Below, one piece after another: positions 39,250 through 41,581 of a stretch of DNA of 41,581 nt. How positions within the stretch are numbered: the first letter of the stretch is position 1; each line of letters begins with the position of its first letter. The notes beneath the pieces are model-generated. The model had not been told where the DNA came from. It did not search any database and worked only from the letters and a program-made list of their open reading frames with translations. The translations under genes were made by a program, and so were the position numbers. This DNA comes from a virus. The DNA lies in IMG/VR virus record IMGVR_UViG_3300044621_000408, positions 1 to 41,581 of that record. One strand, given 5' to 3'.

Positions 39250-40527
39250 ATGACTGACTATCAGATCATCAAGACGAAATACGGCATCACCGCAGGTGTT
39301 GTCCCACCAGGACTGACCACGGGAGAACTGGCTGTCAACATTGCCGATGCCATCCTCTTCGTCGGAGGAACGGCAGGAAATGCCATTCCAATCGTCAGCG
39401 GTGGAACCGGCGGCGGTGGTGGAAGCGGTGTGGGTGGATTCACCTATTCATCGACTCCACCCGTTTCCCCGACCGTGGGATACAGATGGATCGACGCAGA
39501 CACGGGCAAGGAATATGTCTGGGTATCCGATGGAACCAGTGACCAATGGATTCAGCCGATGGTGGATTCTGTTGTTGGAGCCACTGGAGCCACGGGTCCA
39601 CTTCCCACCAACTTCGTTCAATCGTTCAATGGAGCGACTGGTGTAGTTTCGTTCGTGAACTTCGTGTCTAGTGTGAATGGGGAAACCGGTTCTGTCACGA
39701 ACGTGGCAAGAACCAACCAAGGAAACACCTTCAGCGTCAGACAGGTCATGAATGCTGGCATCACCGCATCCGACCTGTTCGTCTCTGGTGGTGCTACATT
39801 CAACGGTGTGGTGGGATTCGCAGATGGATCTACGCAAAACACGGCATATCTTCCGTCAAACTACGGTCCAAAGATAACCGACTGGGTTGGTGGGATTACG
39901 CAGAACATCATCATCAATCCACATGGAACAGTAGCCACAGGAACATCGAATACGGTGAATTTGGGAACCACCGGCGGATATCGTATGTTCCTGCATCCAT
40001 TCTTCTTCGGTAGCGGGGCAACCATTTCGCGAATAGTAACCATGCAGGGTGGAGCCGCCTCTACTTCTGGTCATACTGGTGCTCTCAAGTTTGTCGTCTA
40101 CGGAACCAACCTAAACTCAGGTCTTCCTTTCAGAAAGATCTACGAGAGTTCTTCGCTCAACCTCACATCTACCGATTTTCAAAGATTTGAAGCAGTGCCC
40201 AGCGTTAGGATCAATCCCGGAACATACTGGATCGGGTTCATAATGGACATGACCCCAAAGGTCGGTCTGACGTATTCCTGGTCCGTCATAACAAACAGTG
40301 CCGCTGTCTGGGAAGACTATCAAAACAGATTCTTCAGCAACAACAACCTGAGTCACCTAAGATACACGTTCTCGTCCATGACGCTGGGCAATACTCTGGA
40401 GCACGGATTCACCGCAGCACTTGCCCATAGTGCCACCGTGTCGGCATCGCCAGCGGTTGGATTTGGAACTTCTGAGATGCATTCATCTTCCAGGTCACCT
40501 TGGGTGGGAGTGGCGATACAGCAATGA
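39250..40527 (+). CDS. Tail fibre-like protein
   Basis: This 425-residue protein starts IIKTKYGITAGVVPPGLTTGELAVNIADAILFVG, a phage fibre N-terminal pattern, followed by a Gly-rich linker, a DGTSDQWIQP segment and [22 protein letters not shown], a short collagen-like piece and module shared with the 41118 protein. The C-terminal part (about 240-425) is beta-rich with Phe/Tyr residues, suggesting the receptor-binding or tip region. The gene follows the fibre above and is coupled to the next gene by ATGA. Exact virion position is unknown. Confidence 0.8.
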   Translation: MTDYQIIKTKYGITAGVVPPGLTTGELAVNIADAILFVGGTAGNAIPIVSGGTGGGGGSGVGGFTYSSTPPVSPTVGYRWIDADTGKEYVWVSDGTSDQWIQPMVDSVVGATGATGPLPTNFVQSFNGATGVVSFVNFVSSVNGETGSVTNVARTNQGNTFSVRQVMNAGITASDLFVSGGATFNGVVGFADGSTQNTAYLPSNYGPKITDWVGGITQNIIINPHGTVATGTSNTVNLGTTGGYRMFLHPFFFGSGATISRIVTMQGGAASTSGHTGALKFVVYGTNLNSGLPFRKIYESSSLNLTSTDFQRFEAVPSVRINPGTYWIGFIMDMTPKVGLTYSWSVITNSAAVWEDYQNRFFSNNNLSHLRYTFSSMTLGNTLEHGFTAALAHSATVSASPAVGFGTSEMHSSSRSPWVGVAIQQ

Positions 40528-41114
40528 CGATCAGCAAAGTCCTCATTTGCGACGAAAATGGAAATGTCTTTTCCGAAGACAACAGGGTGTTTTCTCATCT
40601 CAAGGAGTTCACACTGGCTTCAATCAAGCAAGCCGCCAAGGAGGAGATTCTCTCCCGCTATCCTGAGTTCAAGCAGAGGAACCTGTCCATGGGAATCCTC
40701 ACCGCCGAAGAGGAGAGGGAGATCCGAAACGGGATAGAGAGCATACGGCTGTATGCCCACTCGCTTGAGGATAGAGTCCTAGCAGTCCAATGGAACGGTC
40801 AGGAATCCACCCGTGTAGCAGCCTGTGATGAGATATCGTCCATATCGTGGAACTATGCCGTGGAAGCACCTCCTGCTCCCGTCAGATACACCTCCTACGA
40901 GTTCCTGTTGCGGTTCACCCCGCAGGAGAGGGCTGCTTTCCGTGCTGCCGCGATGACCGATCCACTGGTCGCTGACTTTCAGCAACTGGCTACAGCCGCA
41001 CAGCAGGTCATCTCCAACGACCCCAACACTGTTGCAGGAATGAACTACCTCGTCTCGGTCGGACTCCTCGCGCAGCAGAGGGCAAACGAGATACTGGGCG
41101 TATCAGAGAAATAA
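40524..41114 (+). CDS. Fibre-associated protein, possibly an assembly or tip accessory
   Basis: This 196-residue protein starts at an ATG overlapping the previous stop. Its C-terminal part has YEFLLRFTPQERAAFRAAAMTDPLVADFQQLATAAQ and MNYLVSVGLLAQQRANEIL, a helical pattern found in phage proteins that often lie next to tail fibre genes. The N-terminal part is less familiar. A chaperone or fibre-associated role is inferred from position only. Confidence 0.62.
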   Translation: MTISKVLICDENGNVFSEDNRVFSHLKEFTLASIKQAAKEEILSRYPEFKQRNLSMGILTAEEEREIRNGIESIRLYAHSLEDRVLAVQWNGQESTRVAACDEISSISWNYAVEAPPAPVRYTSYEFLLRFTPQERAAFRAAAMTDPLVADFQQLATAAQQVISNDPNTVAGMNYLVSVGLLAQQRANEILGVSEK

Positions 41115-41117
41115 GCC

Positions 41118-41581
41118 ATGCCACTAGACTTCCCAAACTCACCATTCGTAGGTCAGGTATTCACAAGCGGATCCAGTTCTTGGATCTGGGATGGAACCGC
41201 GTGGAATGTCACATCGAATGCTCTTGCGGTTGCCACAGGTGCAACGGGAGCCACAGGTGCAACGGGAGCCACGGGTGCAACTGGTCCCGCTGGTGCTACG
41301 GGAGCAACAGGACCGACAGGTGCTACTGGTACAACAGGAGCCACAGGTGCAACAGGACCGACAGGGGCAACAGGACCGACAGGGGCAACAGGACCGACAG
41401 GGGCAACTGGTGCAACAGGAGCCACAGGTCCGCTTCCCACGAACTTCGTCTTGTCCTTCAATGGCATCACGGGTGCTATTGGGCTAACTGCTGGAACCAA
41501 CATCAGCATCACCCAAAGCGGTCAGACATTCACCATAGGGGTGACTGGCATAGTTGGTGGCGGTGGCGGTGGCGCAACTGG
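41118..41581 (+). CDS. Collagen-like (GAT repeat) fibre protein, 3' end missing
   Basis: The frame runs off the window after 154 complete codons. Residues 1-40 ([29 protein letters not shown]) form a small phage fibre entry domain. Residues 41-104 are GAT/GPT triplets predicted to form a trimeric collagen-like stalk. Then [33 protein letters not shown] gives the module shared with the two fibre genes above. No strong ribosome binding site is evident; the start follows the preceding stop after 3 nt. Confidence 0.82.
   Translation, partial: MPLDFPNSPFVGQVFTSGSSSWIWDGTAWNVTSNALAVATGATGATGATGATGATGPAGATGATGPTGATGTTGATGATGPTGATGPTGATGPTGATGATGATGPLPTNFVLSFNGITGAIGLTAGTNISITQSGQTFTIGVTGIVGGGGGGAT
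41238..41432 (+). repeat. GAT-triplet coding repeats with three perfect 18-bp units
   Basis: Gly-Ala-Thr and Gly-Pro-Thr codons alternate. An 18-bp unit (GCAACAGGACCGACAGGG) occurs three times back to back at 41349-41402. Such DNA is expected to vary in copy number. Confidence 0.9.

Noticed and set aside
41238-41432. CRISPR-like array in the GAT repeats
   Set aside because: The repeats are in-frame Gly-Ala-Thr codons without spacers, so they are coding collagen-like repeats.
1-41581. tRNA genes
   Set aside because: I looked in the short intergenic gaps for cloverleaf arms with TTCGA-type loops and found none; nearly the whole window is coding.

Overview
The window looks like part of the genome of a T4-like myovirus (tailed dsDNA phage). 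It carries a recognisable T4-type core: prohead scaffold gp22 (partial), major capsid gp23, a tail-tube-like protein, UvsY, UvsW, late sigma factor gp55, the gp47/gp46 nuclease, sliding clamp gp45, clamp loader gp44/gp62, RegA, DNA polymerase gp43, UvsX, helicase gp41 and primase gp61. Every supported gene is on the + strand. Most neighbouring genes overlap by ATGA, GTGA or TGATG, so translation is probably coupled. The host cannot be named from the sequence. The moderately high GC, the absence of tRNA genes that I can see, and several apparently leaderless promoter-start arrangements are the only hints.

Layout. 1-3207: late structural genes (gp22, gp23, terminator, tube-like protein). 3238-6441: recombination and nucleotide genes (uvsY, dCMP deaminase, uvsW, an Sm-like protein). 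6611-8238: gp55 and gp47. 8284-11597: an accessory block between gp47 and gp46, holding an intein-bearing Cys-rich protein, two paralogous beta-rich proteins, a 50-aa protein and a conserved unknown. 11615-18437: gp46, two small proteins, gp45, gp44, then an island of five small GC-rich genes, then gp62 and RegA. 18477-20914: TPR glycosyltransferase, dUTPase, a nucleotide-modification-type protein and a GroES-like co-chaperonin. 21030-23174: a DNA methyltransferase carrying a second intein. 23182-26503: gene 43, split by a GIY-YIG homing endonuclease and also interrupted by a 5-nt duplication. 26580-27907: a second Sm-like protein and UvsX. 27894-34118: nine genes for glycan synthesis and modification. 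34150-37466: gp41, gp61, a small protein and ThyX. 37481-41581: collagen-like fibre proteins and an associated small protein.

Two promoter classes can be read directly. Six sigma70-like promoters all have exactly 16 nt between the -35 and -10 hexamers; they precede uvsY, gp55, the 11106 gene, the methyltransferase, the 26580 gene and gp41. A second motif, ATACATA or close to it, precedes genes of late type (tube, uvsW, fibres, probably capsid) and may be this phage's counterpart of the T4 late promoter. In both classes several start codons lie only 5-7 nt after the promoter element and lack a Shine-Dalgarno sequence, which suggests leaderless mRNAs.

The points most worth a second look are the leaderless architecture, the broken and mosaic gene 43, the glycan locus combining GT7-like and GT10-like enzymes inside the replication region, the intein in an otherwise uncharacterised protein, and the repeat-sharing island between gp44 and gp62.
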